15,278 nt of DNA from Lysobacteraceae bacterium (lineage in GTDB: Bacteria; Pseudomonadota; Gammaproteobacteria; Xanthomonadales; Xanthomonadaceae), in NCBI GenBank assembly GCA_028293685.1, contig JAQGOI010000104.1:1-15278 (forward strand), written 5' to 3'. Positions 1-6,509 of this stretch are shown piece after piece. The position numbers and the translations under genes were made by a program. How positions within the stretch are numbered: the first letter of the stretch is position 1; each line of letters opens with the position of its first letter. The notes beneath the pieces are model-generated. The model made no database searches, was not told where the DNA came from, and worked only from the letters and a program-made list of their open reading frames with translations.

Positions 1-149
1 AAATCGATGAGGACCCGAATCGTAGCCGGGTGGTTGAAGGATCCGGCGACCTGATTCATCGCCTGTTCGCGATCTGCGATGGTTATGGCGCCCTCAAACC
101 GGATGACGATGATGCCCGGTAGCGACATTGCGTCCAGAGCGTATGGCAT
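1..149 (-). CDS. STAS/SpoIIAA-like small protein, 3' end outside window (partial)
   Basis: The minus strand reads an open frame from an ATG at 149-147 to the window edge, giving 49 residues that begin MPYALDAMSLPG. It is too short to appear among longer ORFs, but a purine-rich GAAGAGGGG ribosome-binding site lies a few bases upstream of the ATG. The visible part alternates a beta strand (GIIVIRFEG), a helix-like stretch (ITIADREQAMNQVA) and a second strand (TIRVLID). That is the start of the STAS/SEC14 or SpoIIAA-like fold, in which an opening strand is followed by a loop and a phosphopeptide- or lipid-binding helix. The family assignment rests on this pattern alone. The molecular role is unknown and the C-terminal half is missing. 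Confidence 0.6.
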   Translation of the reverse strand, partial: MPYALDAMSLPGIIVIRFEGAITIADREQAMNQVAGSFNHPATIRVLID

Positions 150-297
150 GGGCGTCCCCTCTTCCCCTGGTCCGAGTTTACGGGAAACGAGGCTGGCTAA
201 GCTCGGAGTGCGGCCTGGCGAAATTCGTCACCAGGCAGCGATCTTTGCCAGCGAAGGTCGGGTCAGTCGATCTCAAACAATCGGTTGGGACACCAAT

Positions 298-335
298 AAA
301 AAAAAGCCCCGCGAACCGGGGAGCGGCTGCGGGGC
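298..335 (-). terminator. Intrinsic terminator, minus strand, no obvious gene in front
   Basis: Read on the minus strand, a perfect 7-bp stem GCCCCGC/GCGGGGC (335-329 with 312-306) encloses a 16-base loop and is followed directly by eight T residues (305-298). This is a canonical Rho-independent terminator. The nearest upstream minus-strand gene is mntP, whose stop codon is about 370 bases away. The terminator therefore ends either a long mntP 3' UTR or an unannotated small RNA. It also insulates the STAS-like gene downstream. Confidence 0.8.
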
Positions 336-703
336 CAGGGAACGGGCCATTGGAGAGGGGTATCCGTTCCGGATCACTCTAGGGGAGAGAGAGATCTGCG
401 ACAGACCTTGCATCAGTCGCGGGCAATAGGACCAGCACCGCGCAACGAAGGTTCGCGCATCTTGATGTTAACGATGTGTTGCGTTCAGGGACGCCTTATC
501 GGGTGCGGCGACGTGGGCGACGGCGACCGCGATCGCAGTACATGCCACTGACTGCATGTGAGTTCGTTCACGACTACGATCGCCGCGGGGCCGGCACGCC
601 AACATGGTGCGGAGCAGCACGAATTGAGTTGGCCACTACCGTGCCGTCGATCGCCACGACGGCACGATAGAACTACTCCAGCGATGCAGGGTTTCCACTT
701 CCC
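336..703. other. Non-coding stretch between mntP and the orphan terminator
   Basis: No convincing protein gene is seen in these 368 bases on either strand. The open frames present lack ribosome-binding sites and recognisable protein sequence. On the minus strand the segment at about 345-395 can fold: ATCC/GGAT arms enclose a GGAAC loop, with AGAG/CTCT arms outside, just before the terminator at 335-298. This makes a small RNA or a processed mntP 3' UTR possible. No good promoter was found for an independent transcript. Confidence 0.4.
640..666 (-). terminator. Hairpin just downstream of mntP, possible weak terminator
   Basis: A perfect 10-bp inverted repeat (640-649 with 657-666, arms CGTGCCGTCG/CGACGGCACG) encloses a 7-base loop and starts 38 bases after the mntP stop codon. 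No T-run follows on the minus strand. It could be a 3'-end stabilising hairpin, a Rho-assisted stop or an operator rather than a true intrinsic terminator. Confidence 0.35.
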
Positions 704-1276
704 TCAGGCGGCGGCGCTGAGATGCTCGTAGAGAATGGTCGCGCCCACCAATACAAGGACGACGCCGCCGACCATTTCGGCCCGCCTGCCGATGAGAGCG
801 CCAAGCGCCCGGCCGGTCATCACCCCGAGCGTCACCATGAGCAAGGTGCAGATGCCGATGACCCCGGCCACGATGAAAATATTCACCTGCACGAATGCCA
901 GACCGACGCCGACGGCCAAGGCATCGATGCTTGTGGCAAGCCCGGTCAACGCGACCGCCCACAAGCCATCGTTCCGCGCAGGCGCTTCGTCATGGGCTGG
1001 TGGGGCGGCGGTCGCCTTGTAGATCATGTGCAGTCCCAGCAGGCTGAGCAAGCCAAAGGCAACCCAGTGATCCCAGGCCTTGATGTAGGAAGAGGCGGCC
1101 GATCCAAGGAGCCAGCCAATGACGGGCGTCAGCGCTTCCACCGCGCCGAAGATCAAGCCAATGCGCAATGCTTGAGGCCACCGGGGCCGCAGCATGCCTG
1201 CACCCCGCCCCAGGGCGGCCGCGAATGCATCGGTGGACATGGCCAGGCCGAGCAGGACTATCGAGATGGGATGCAT
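704..1276 (-). CDS. mntP: MntP manganese efflux pump
   Basis: This is an inner-membrane Mn2+ exporter of the MntP (YebN) family, which protects against manganese excess. The product is 190 residues, the usual family length. It begins [22 protein letters not shown] and carries the two pseudo-symmetric family motifs: S-T-D-A-F-A-A near residue 14 and [11 protein letters not shown] in the second half. Their aspartates are needed for transport in this family. About six hydrophobic helices are visible in two repeats, joined by a hydrophilic loop ([12 protein letters not shown]). The frame stays open upstream to 1555, but the ATG at 1276-1274 matches the family N-terminus and the upstream extension overlaps the riboswitch. 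The Shine-Dalgarno site is weak, as expected if the riboswitch governs translation. The gene diverges from the FMN reductase gene. Confidence 0.95.
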   Translation of the reverse strand: MHPISIVLLGLAMSTDAFAAALGRGAGMLRPRWPQALRIGLIFGAVEALTPVIGWLLGSAASSYIKAWDHWVAFGLLSLLGLHMIYKATAAPPAHDEAPARNDGLWAVALTGLATSIDALAVGVGLAFVQVNIFIVAGVIGICTLLMVTLGVMTGRALGALIGRRAEMVGGVVLVLVGATILYEHLSAAA

Positions 1277-1347
1277 GTCATCGGAACCGGTCAGGACTGG
1301 GCGGACAAACGAACAACGAACGCGCCCGACCGGAGCTACGCCCATCG

Positions 1348-1454
1348 CTCGTTGGTCTCGCCTACCGTGAGGTTGCGCCCGCCACGGCCGACTCAGGCCG
1401 AGTATGTTGACGGTCGCGCTTCCAGGAGATGGAAGCTGGCTACTCCCCAATGAG
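1348..1454 (-). promoter_or_regulatory. Manganese riboswitch (yybP-ykoY family) in the mntP leader
   Basis: The minus-strand leader holds the hallmarks of this aptamer. The first is TTGGGGAGTAGCC near 1450-1438. Next comes GTCAACATACTCGG near 1412-1399. The third is GGCGAGACCAAC at 1362-1351. The closing helix pairs 1454-1447 (CTCATTGG) with 1355-1348 (CCAACGAG), with a single A-C mismatch. The same motifs occur in the E. coli mntP leader. Known mechanism: Mn2+ binds between the two loops and switches the downstream platform on. About 70 bases separate the aptamer from the start codon. I see no T-run there, so control of translation or folding is more likely than intrinsic termination (inference). 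Confidence 0.93.
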
Positions 1455-1492
1455 ATGCCGAAAGTGCTGACTGCAGACCCTTCGGCGGCGCA

Positions 1493-1498
1493 AGTATA
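1493..1498 (-). promoter_or_regulatory. Candidate -10 element for the mntP leader
   Basis: TATACT on the minus strand at 1498-1493 lies about 40 bases upstream of the manganese aptamer. It would give a leader of roughly 210 bases, similar to that of E. coli mntP. No good -35 hexamer is seen at the expected distance, so the assignment is tentative. A MntR-type site was not recognised. Confidence 0.3.
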
Positions 1499-1589
1499 TA
1501 TCGATCGCAGCGTTGGCCGGGACCTTGACGGCTCCGCAGTGTGTGCAGCACGCATCGCGCTGGCGAAAGTCGAACCACTGCGCTCACGT

Positions 1590-1617
1590 TTGGCGAACGC
1601 ACCGTACGCACTAATTC
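1590..1617 (+). promoter_or_regulatory. Candidate promoter of the FMN reductase gene
   Basis: TTGGCG (1590-1595), a 16-base spacer and TAATTC (1612-1617) form a reasonable sigma70-type promoter about 70 bases before the FMN reductase start codon. No operator was recognised. Confidence 0.35.
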
Positions 1618-1690
1618 GGTGTTCTGAGATGCAAACGCCATGCCAGTTGCTGAATCACCCGATGCGGCCAATAACGACTGAGAGGATTCC

Positions 1691-2272
1691 ATGACGACCA
1701 TCGTTGGGTTTTCGGGCAGCTTGCGGCAAGGCTCCTACAACACTGCTCTTCTTCGGGCCGCTTTGGCAGCGATGCCACCGGGCAGCCGGCTGGACGTCAG
1801 TTCGATTGCGCCCTTTCCCCTTTACAACGGCGACGACGAGGCCACGCATGGCGTGCCTGCCGCCGTCGCAGCGCTGAAGGATGCGATTGCAGCGGCAGAC
1901 GGCCTGCTCATCGTCACTCCGGAATACAACAACAGCATTCCAGGCGTCGCAAAAAATGCCATCGACTGGCTGAGCAGGCCAGTCGCCGATATTCCGCGCG
2001 TCTTCGCAGGAAAACGCGTCGCGCTCATCGGCGCATCGCCCGGCGGATTTGGAACGATCCTTTCGCAGAATGCATGGCTACCCGTCCTGCGCACGCTCGG
2101 CGCCGAACTTTGGACCGGTGGGCGGTTGATGGTGTCGCGCGCGGGCAAGGTCTTCGATGCGCAGGGTGCCATCGTGGACCAGACCGTCAGTGACTCCCTG
2201 CGGGTTTTCATACAGGGCTTTGTTGCCTACGCGGGGCGAACGCAAGGCCAAGCTGGCGACGAGCAGAAGTGA
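1691..2272 (+). CDS. NADPH-dependent FMN reductase (flavodoxin-fold, ChrR/YieF type)
   Basis: This is a cytosolic flavoprotein of 193 residues, the usual length for the NADPH-dependent FMN reductase family. Relatives reduce quinones, chromate or azo dyes with NAD(P)H bound next to FMN. Residues 6-17 (GFSGSLRQGSYN) form the FMN phosphate-binding loop. Residues 76-96 carry the family signature T-P-E-Y-N-N-S-I-P-G followed by K-N-A-I-D-W-L-S-R. Residues 113-122 (IGASPGGFGT) resemble the second flavin-contact loop. The ATG at 1691 is preceded by GAGAGG. The gene stands alone between two riboswitch-controlled units facing opposite ways. The true substrate cannot be read from sequence; quinone or metal reduction in oxidative stress would fit the mntP neighbour (inference). 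Confidence 0.9.
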   Translation: MTTIVGFSGSLRQGSYNTALLRAALAAMPPGSRLDVSSIAPFPLYNGDDEATHGVPAAVAALKDAIAAADGLLIVTPEYNNSIPGVAKNAIDWLSRPVADIPRVFAGKRVALIGASPGGFGTILSQNAWLPVLRTLGAELWTGGRLMVSRAGKVFDAQGAIVDQTVSDSLRVFIQGFVAYAGRTQGQAGDEQK

Positions 2273-2298
2273 TTCATCGCTTCATCCGCATAGAGCGA

Positions 2299-2326
2299 TT
2301 GACAATCCCTGGATTACTGGTAATTT
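2299..2326 (+). promoter_or_regulatory. Sigma70-like promoter of the S-box met operon
   Basis: A consensus -35 hexamer TTGACA (2299-2304), a 16-base spacer and TAATTT as -10 (2321-2326) sit directly upstream of the riboswitch. Predicted initiation near 2333 places the aptamer almost at the 5' end of the transcript, as is typical for S-box leaders. Confidence 0.75.
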
Positions 2327-2335
2327 GGCCCGGTA

Positions 2336-2452
2336 CACCCATCCAGACCGGTCGAGGGACTCAAGCCCGATGACGCCGGGGCAACCCATGTCCACGCGAG
2401 TGGACAGAAGGTGCCAACTCTTGCGGGGACTTCGGTCCACGACAGATGGGGT
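2336..2452 (+). promoter_or_regulatory. SAM-I (S-box) riboswitch upstream of metX
   Basis: Core SAM-I elements appear in order. GAGGGACTCAAGCCCGATGA (2354-2373) is the kink-turn side of P2, and GGGGCAACC follows. P3 is TGTCCAC-GCGA-GTGGACA (2389-2406), then AGGTGCCAACTC (2410-2420). P4 contains GGAC-TTCG-GTCC (2427-2438). Helix P1 pairs 2338-2343 (CCCATC) with 2445-2450 (GATGGG). SAM binding should lower expression of the operon when methionine and SAM are plentiful. The 92 bases between aptamer and metX contain a GTTCGAT/ATCGAAC hairpin directly before the AAGGA ribosome-binding site but no clear intrinsic terminator. Translational control is therefore the better guess. Confidence 0.94.
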
Positions 2453-2544
2453 CGCTGCTCTCGGCTGACCCGAGGCGCCGATCGCAGCTCTCGATCACTG
2501 CAGCAGTTCGATGGGTTTTTGAAATCGAACTGAAGGAATGATCG

Positions 2545-3579
2545 ATGATGAGCCTCGCCACGTTTCAGGTTAGCCGGCCCGCCAACGCGGCATTGCTGTT
2601 AGCGGATACGCCTGCTGCTTCCGACGGCGTCGGGATGGGCGAAGTCGCGTGCAGCTTGCTGCTGCGTCACTCCGGGCAACGCGATGTACGCATTGCCTAT
2701 GAGTGGCAGGGTCCGATCGACGCGCCCGTCGTCGTTGTCGCCGGAGGCATCTCCGCGCACCGCCACGCGCGTGCGAATCCGAAAGACGAGTCGACTGGCT
2801 GGTGGGAAGCGCAGGTTGGTCCGCAACGAGCGATCGATACGTCGCGCGTGCGGGCATTGGCCATCGACTGGATCGGCGCGGATGGCACGCTCGATGTCCC
2901 CATCGACAGCGCGGATCAGGCCGACGGGCTGGCGGCGGTGCTGGATGCGCTGGGGATCGATCGCATCGCCGCATTCGTCGGGGCGTCCTATGGTGCGATG
3001 GTCGGGCTGCAATTTGCCGTGCGCCATCCGCACCGGCTCACGCAACTCGTTGCGATCAGCGGCGCGCATCGGCCCGATCCGTTCGCCACGGCATGCCGAT
3101 CGTTGCAACGCAATATCGTGCGCAGCGGCGTTGCCGATCCCCGGCAGGCGTTGTCGTTGGCGCGCCAGCTCGCGATGCTCAGCTATCGCACGCCGGAGGA
3201 GTTTTCAACGCGTTTCTCGAATCCGCCGCGGGTTGAATTCAACCAGGTGCAATGTGCGGCTGACGACTACCTGTCCGGTTGCGGCGAGCGCTATGCGCAA
3301 CGCTGGTCCTGCGTTGCATTCCTGCGGTTGTCGGAATCGGTTGACCTGCATTCCGTTGAGCCCGCCAGCGTGCGTGTACCGACCACGCTGGTCGCCGTGT
3401 CCGAAGATCGCCTGGTGCCGTCAGCCGATATGTTTGCACTGCGCGAGAACCTCGGCGGCCGACGCGTCATCCACCACCTGCGCTCCCATTACGGTCACGA
3501 CGCCTTCCTGAAAGAGCACAAGGCCATCGGCGAGATCCTGCGCGAAGCGCTGTCCGACAGCACAGGAGCGGCGGCATGA
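2545..3579 (+). CDS. metX: MetX-family homoserine O-acyltransferase (probably O-succinyltransferase)
   Basis: This is an alpha/beta-hydrolase-fold acyltransferase of 344 residues that activates L-homoserine for sulfur transfer. The nucleophile elbow is G-A-S-Y-G-A-M with Ser148. The rest of the triad is Asp288 (in VSEDRLVP) and His318 (in SHYGHDAFL). AHRHARANP at 71-79 occupies the oxyanion/substrate-loop region, and the D-W-I-G-A-D-G stretch follows at 108-114. MetX members in Xanthomonadales generally use succinyl-CoA, but acyl preference is inferred here, and a few relatives acylate serine. Its place ahead of metB and a homoserine dehydrogenase in an S-box operon supports homoserine. The ATG at 2545 lies 7 bases after GAAGGA; a second ATG follows immediately. 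The stop overlaps metB by 4 bases. Confidence 0.9.
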   Translation: MMSLATFQVSRPANAALLLADTPAASDGVGMGEVACSLLLRHSGQRDVRIAYEWQGPIDAPVVVVAGGISAHRHARANPKDESTGWWEAQVGPQRAIDTSRVRALAIDWIGADGTLDVPIDSADQADGLAAVLDALGIDRIAAFVGASYGAMVGLQFAVRHPHRLTQLVAISGAHRPDPFATACRSLQRNIVRSGVADPRQALSLARQLAMLSYRTPEEFSTRFSNPPRVEFNQVQCAADDYLSGCGERYAQRWSCVAFLRLSESVDLHSVEPASVRVPTTLVAVSEDRLVPSADMFALRENLGGRRVIHHLRSHYGHDAFLKEHKAIGEILREALSDSTGAAA

Positions 3580-4790
3580 GTGCCGACTGTCGCCCGGCCA
3601 CGCGTGCGGTCCGCGCCGGGATCGACTGCGACACGGCGTTCGGCGCGGTCACGCCGCCACTGGTGCTGTCGAGCAATTTCAGTTTCGCCGGTTTCGACCA
3701 GAAACGAACCTACGACTACACGCGCAGCGGCAATCCGACGCGCGACCTGCTGGGAGAGGCGCTGGCGGAGTTGGAGGGCGGAGCAGGCGGCGTCGTGACA
3801 GCGACCGGCATGGCGACCATCACGCTGGTGCTTAATGCCTTGCTGGAGCCGGGCGATCGACTGGTGGTGCCGCACGATTGCTACGGCGGCAGCTGGCGGC
3901 TGTTCAATGCGCTGGCCGGGAAAGGCGCGTTCGAACTGATCACCGCCGACCTTACCGACCCTGGCACGCTGGCTGCCGCACTGCTGGAACGGCCCAAGCT
4001 CGTCTGGATCGAGACACCCTCCAACCCCTTGTTGCGCATCACCGACCTGCGCATGGTCATCGGCGCCACGCACGACGTCGGCGCGCTGGCTGTGGTCGAC
4101 AACACTTTCCTGTCGCCGGCGTTGCAACGTCCGATCGAGTTTGGCGCTGACGTCGTCGTGCACTCGACGACCAAATACATCAATGGTCATAGCGATGTGG
4201 TCGGCGGGGCAGTCATTGCAAACGATCTCGCGCTCCACGAGCAACTGAAGTGGTGGGCCAACGCGCTGGGCATCACCGGCTCGCCGTTCGACAGCTTTCT
4301 GACGCTGAGGGGGTTGCGCACGCTCGATGCGCGTTTGCGGGTTCACCAGGAGAACGCCGATGCGCTGGCGAAGTGGCTCGAACAGCACCCATGCGTAGCG
4401 AAGGTGCATTACCCCGGCTTGCATTCGCATCCGGGCCGCGCCGTCGCCGCAAGCCAGCAGTACGGCCATGGCGCGATGCTGAGCATCGAATTGACCGGCC
4501 GATCCGATGTCGAGCTGTCGACGGCCGTCCGCGCTTTCGTCGAGGGCCTGCAGTTCTTTACGCTCGCCGAGTCGCTCGGCGGAGTGGAGAGCCTGATCGC
4601 CCATCCGGCAACCATGACGCATGCCGCGATGACGCCCCAGGCGCGCGCTGCCGCGGGTATCAGCGATGGTCTGCTGCGCCTGTCCGTCGGGATCGAAGCA
4701 CTGGAGGATCTGCAAGCCGATCTGGCGGCCGGATTGGCGCGGGTCGAGGTCGCCACGCGACATTTCAATTCCGTACCTTGTTACGCGTGA
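3576..4790 (+). CDS. metB: Cystathionine gamma-synthase (Cys/Met metabolism PLP enzyme)
   Basis: This is a cytosolic pyridoxal-phosphate enzyme of 404 residues that would condense O-acylhomoserine from MetX with cysteine to cystathionine. Tyr48 and Arg50 lie in the conserved Y-T-R-S-G-N-P-T-R motif that reaches the cofactor of the neighbouring subunit. Tyr103 in D-C-Y-G-G should stack on PLP. D-N-T-F at 175-178 holds the aspartate for the pyridine nitrogen. Lys200 in H-S-T-T-K-Y is the Schiff-base lysine. The C-terminal S-L-G-G-V-E-S-L-I motif is also intact. Length and motifs fit cystathionine gamma-synthase; O-succinylhomoserine sulfhydrylase or cystathionine gamma-lyase activity cannot be excluded from sequence. 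The start overlaps the metX stop (ATGA), which suggests translational coupling. Confidence 0.92.
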   Translation: MSADCRPATRAVRAGIDCDTAFGAVTPPLVLSSNFSFAGFDQKRTYDYTRSGNPTRDLLGEALAELEGGAGGVVTATGMATITLVLNALLEPGDRLVVPHDCYGGSWRLFNALAGKGAFELITADLTDPGTLAAALLERPKLVWIETPSNPLLRITDLRMVIGATHDVGALAVVDNTFLSPALQRPIEFGADVVVHSTTKYINGHSDVVGGAVIANDLALHEQLKWWANALGITGSPFDSFLTLRGLRTLDARLRVHQENADALAKWLEQHPCVAKVHYPGLHSHPGRAVAASQQYGHGAMLSIELTGRSDVELSTAVRAFVEGLQFFTLAESLGGVESLIAHPATMTHAAMTPQARAAAGISDGLLRLSVGIEALEDLQADLAAGLARVEVATRHFNSVPCYA

Positions 4791-5905
4791 ACAGCGTTCC
4801 GCTCGTGGCCGGACACCGGCCTGCGTCGGCACCGCGCCCGCTTCCGGTTCATCTGGGGCTGCTCGGCACGGGCACGGTTGGCGCGGCCGTTCTCAAGCGA
4901 CTGGCAAGCTGGGATGGGACTTCGCTTGGCAAGCGGTTGCGACTGCTGCACGTTGCCAATTCCCGATTTGCTTTCAAGCCCTTCGGGTCTGAGCTGGGTC
5001 CGGCGCTCGTGCGGTTCGACATCGAAGAAGGGTTGCGGACGTTGCCTGCGCTGCTGGGCCGCGCTGCGGTTCGAATCATCATCGACGCCACTGCCAGCGA
5101 TGCCGTCGCCGGACAGCATGCGCAATGGCTTGCTCAAGGCGTTCATGTGGTCACGGCGTGCAAACTTGGGCAGGGCACATCGCTGGCACGATGGCAGGCC
5201 ATACGCGCCGGCTGCGCCCATGGCGACACCCGGTACGGAGACTCAGCGACGGTTGGAGCCGGCCTGCCGATGTTGCGCTCCATCCGTGAGCTGCAGGCCG
5301 GAGGCGATTGCATCCATGCCGTCGCGGGCGTGTTGTCCGGATCCATGGCGTGGTTGTGCAACCACTACGATGGACTGCGCCCGTTTTCAAACTTCGTGCG
5401 CTCAGCGCGAGACGCTGGTTACACCGAACCTGATCCACGCGACGATCTCTCCGGGGAGGACGTGCGGAGAAAGCTGCTGATTCTGGCGCGCGCTTCCGGC
5501 GTCGCCCTGGATGCGCACGACATCGAGATTGGATCGCTGGTCCCTGAGGAGTTGCGAACGTTGTCGATGCAGGCGGCCGACGAAGCGTTGTCATTGCTCG
5601 ACGAGCCGTTGCGCGAGCGTTATGCGAATGCCTACAGGAGCGGCGAAAAACTGCGCTTCATCGCGCGGCTGCAGCGCGACAGTCATGCCGGGACAACGTC
5701 GGCCAAAGTCGGCCTCGAATCGCTGCCGGACACCGATTCGCTGTCCGGCGGAGCAGGAACGGACAATCGCCTGGCGATCTGGTCTGACCGCTACCCCACC
5801 CAGCCTCTTTTGATCCAGGGGCCTGGCGCTGGCGCGGGCGTGACGGCTGCTGCGCTGCTCGACGACGTGCTGAGAATTGCAAGCAGCGTTACAGACCAGG
5901 GATGA
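4787..5905 (+). CDS. hom: Monofunctional homoserine dehydrogenase
   Basis: This 372-residue enzyme would reduce aspartate 4-semialdehyde to homoserine with NAD(P)H and so feed MetX. The Rossmann motif G-L-L-G-T-G-T-V-G is at 24-32. The substrate pocket is recognisable: V-V-T-A-C-K with Lys126, T-V-G-A-G-L-P at 155-161, G-V-L-S-G-S at 181-186, and G-Y-T-E-P-D-P-R-D-D-L-S-G at 211-223, followed by Lys229. These match the dehydrogenase half of ThrA/MetL. There is no aspartokinase domain and no C-terminal ACT domain, so the usual allosteric control is absent. The GTG at 4787 overlaps the metB stop (GTGA) and shows the same coupling as metX-metB. The frame is open much further upstream, but that part lies inside metB. 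Confidence 0.92.
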   Translation: MNSVPLVAGHRPASAPRPLPVHLGLLGTGTVGAAVLKRLASWDGTSLGKRLRLLHVANSRFAFKPFGSELGPALVRFDIEEGLRTLPALLGRAAVRIIIDATASDAVAGQHAQWLAQGVHVVTACKLGQGTSLARWQAIRAGCAHGDTRYGDSATVGAGLPMLRSIRELQAGGDCIHAVAGVLSGSMAWLCNHYDGLRPFSNFVRSARDAGYTEPDPRDDLSGEDVRRKLLILARASGVALDAHDIEIGSLVPEELRTLSMQAADEALSLLDEPLRERYANAYRSGEKLRFIARLQRDSHAGTTSAKVGLESLPDTDSLSGGAGTDNRLAIWSDRYPTQPLLIQGPGAGAGVTAAALLDDVLRIASSVTDQG

Positions 5906-6165
5906 CGACACGCGTCGAGTACCGAAGAGGACGATTGCTCGCCAGCTTCGTGGGGTTTGCAGATCGCGCGTGCTACTGCCGGATGTGCGTGCGTCATGTA
6001 CACAATCGACTGTTGGGATCCGGCCGATCGCTGGGGGATCCCGATCCGAACAAGCCGCATTCGGACTTGAGTACGTGCCTTGCTCTAAGCGCATGCGGCA
6101 CGTAGAGCCAGGCTGAACAACGGCCACTCTTCCGAAACGCGTGATCTTCGCTTGACGCGGATAGT

Positions 6166-6189
6166 TGTGCGACCCGTCCCATTCGCACA
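6166..6189. repeat. Inverted repeat TGTGCGA-N10-TCGCACA
   Basis: Perfect 7-bp arms (6166-6172 and 6183-6189) are separated by 10 bases. It lies only 4 bases upstream of the second palindrome and about 100 bases upstream of the presumed tpsB transcription start. The arms share a TGCG core with the neighbouring repeat, which suggests two related binding sites for one regulator (inference). Confidence 0.5.
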
Positions 6190-6193
6190 TCAC

Positions 6194-6212
6194 TGCGTGA
6201 ATTTTTCACGCA
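6194..6212. repeat. 19-base near-perfect palindrome, candidate operator
   Basis: TGCGTGAA-TTT-TTCACGCA has perfect 8-bp arms and a 3-base AT centre at 6202-6204, the look of a dimeric regulator site. The GTGA/TCAC half-sites are 5 bases apart, not the 6 of a CRP/Clp site, so that regulator family is not claimed. If the -10 at 6263-6268 is real, the centre lies near position -72, suited to an activator. Confidence 0.5.
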
Positions 6213-6262
6213 CGGTTCAGATCAAAAACAGCTTCATGGTCCCCGTAAAAGGGGATTCTTGA

Positions 6263-6268
6263 TATAAC
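6263..6268 (+). promoter_or_regulatory. Candidate -10 element for the tpsB-tpsA operon
   Basis: TATAAC in the context CTTGATATAACC is the best -10 hexamer upstream of tpsB. There is no matching -35 hexamer 16-18 bases upstream, so transcription would need an activator. That fits the palindromes just upstream. Confidence 0.3.
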
Positions 6269-6279
6269 CAGCGCGCTTG

Positions 6280-6311
6280 AGCCTTTTGGTCTTTCTGAAG
6301 GCTGCGTTTTT
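6280..6311 (+). terminator. Hairpin plus T-run, possible met-operon terminator or tps leader attenuator
   Basis: A 6-bp stem AGCCTT/AAGGCT (6280-6285 with 6298-6303) has a 12-base loop and is followed after 3 bases by TTTTT (6307-6311). The stem is short, so termination would be partial. It lies about 375 bases after hom and right at the presumed start of the tps leader. It may close the met transcript or attenuate the tps transcript. Confidence 0.35.
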
Positions 6312-6509
6312 CTGATCCAGATTTGCAACCCTGCGGGGAGCAGGGAAATCCTGGGTTTTCGCACCTGATCCGCCTTCGTCACCTCAACGGCTTGCCGAGC
6401 GTATGGGGCGGAGCTCGCTAGCGGAACCACCTCAACCGACATCACCCAGCGAGCTGCTCAAGTTCGCTCGGAATGTTCGTGCGTGGCCGCGCTCACCTAG
6501 GACCTTATC

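Larger units (their letters stand above)
5906..6509 (+). other. Long non-coding leader/intergenic region before the two-partner secretion genes
   Basis: No protein gene is supported in these 604 bases; short minus-strand frames lack starts with ribosome-binding sites. The region is rich in inverted repeats. GGGATCC/GGATCCC is at 6015-6042, TACGTGCC/GGCACGTA at 6072-6104, and two palindromes lie at 6166-6189 and 6194-6212. CCCC/GGGG is at 6241-6254, AGCCTT/AAGGCT at 6280-6303, and CCCTGC/GCAGGG at 6329-6345. A -10-like TATAAC at 6263-6268 suggests a start near 6275 and a 5' UTR of roughly 235 bases. I could not match the leader to any riboswitch class I know. Confidence 0.55.

Noticed and set aside
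79..429. Plus-strand frame of 116 codons at the left end
   Set aside because: It overlaps the partial STAS-like gene and runs through the intrinsic terminator; it has no ribosome-binding site and no recognisable sequence.
722..1453. Plus-strand frame of 243 codons opposite mntP
   Set aside because: It reads through the mntP coding region and the manganese riboswitch in antisense; the His/Gln/Asp-rich composition is typical of a shadow frame.
4250..4786. Upstream extension of the homoserine dehydrogenase frame to a start at 4250
   Set aside because: It lies entirely within metB in another frame, has no family similarity, and the GTG at 4787 with a GTGA overlap gives the expected N-terminus.
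3495..4832. Long minus-strand frame of 445 codons opposite metB
   Set aside because: It mirrors a GC-rich gene, is rich in Arg/Gln/Asp without recognisable motifs, and metB on the plus strand has all its catalytic residues.
6194..6212. CRP/Clp binding site
   Set aside because: The GTGA and TCAC half-sites are separated by 5 bases instead of 6, so it was kept only as an unidentified palindrome.
5994..6445. Two short minus-strand frames (71 and 79 codons) in the tps leader
   Set aside because: No ribosome-binding sites, no similarity to known small proteins, and they cross several inverted repeats.
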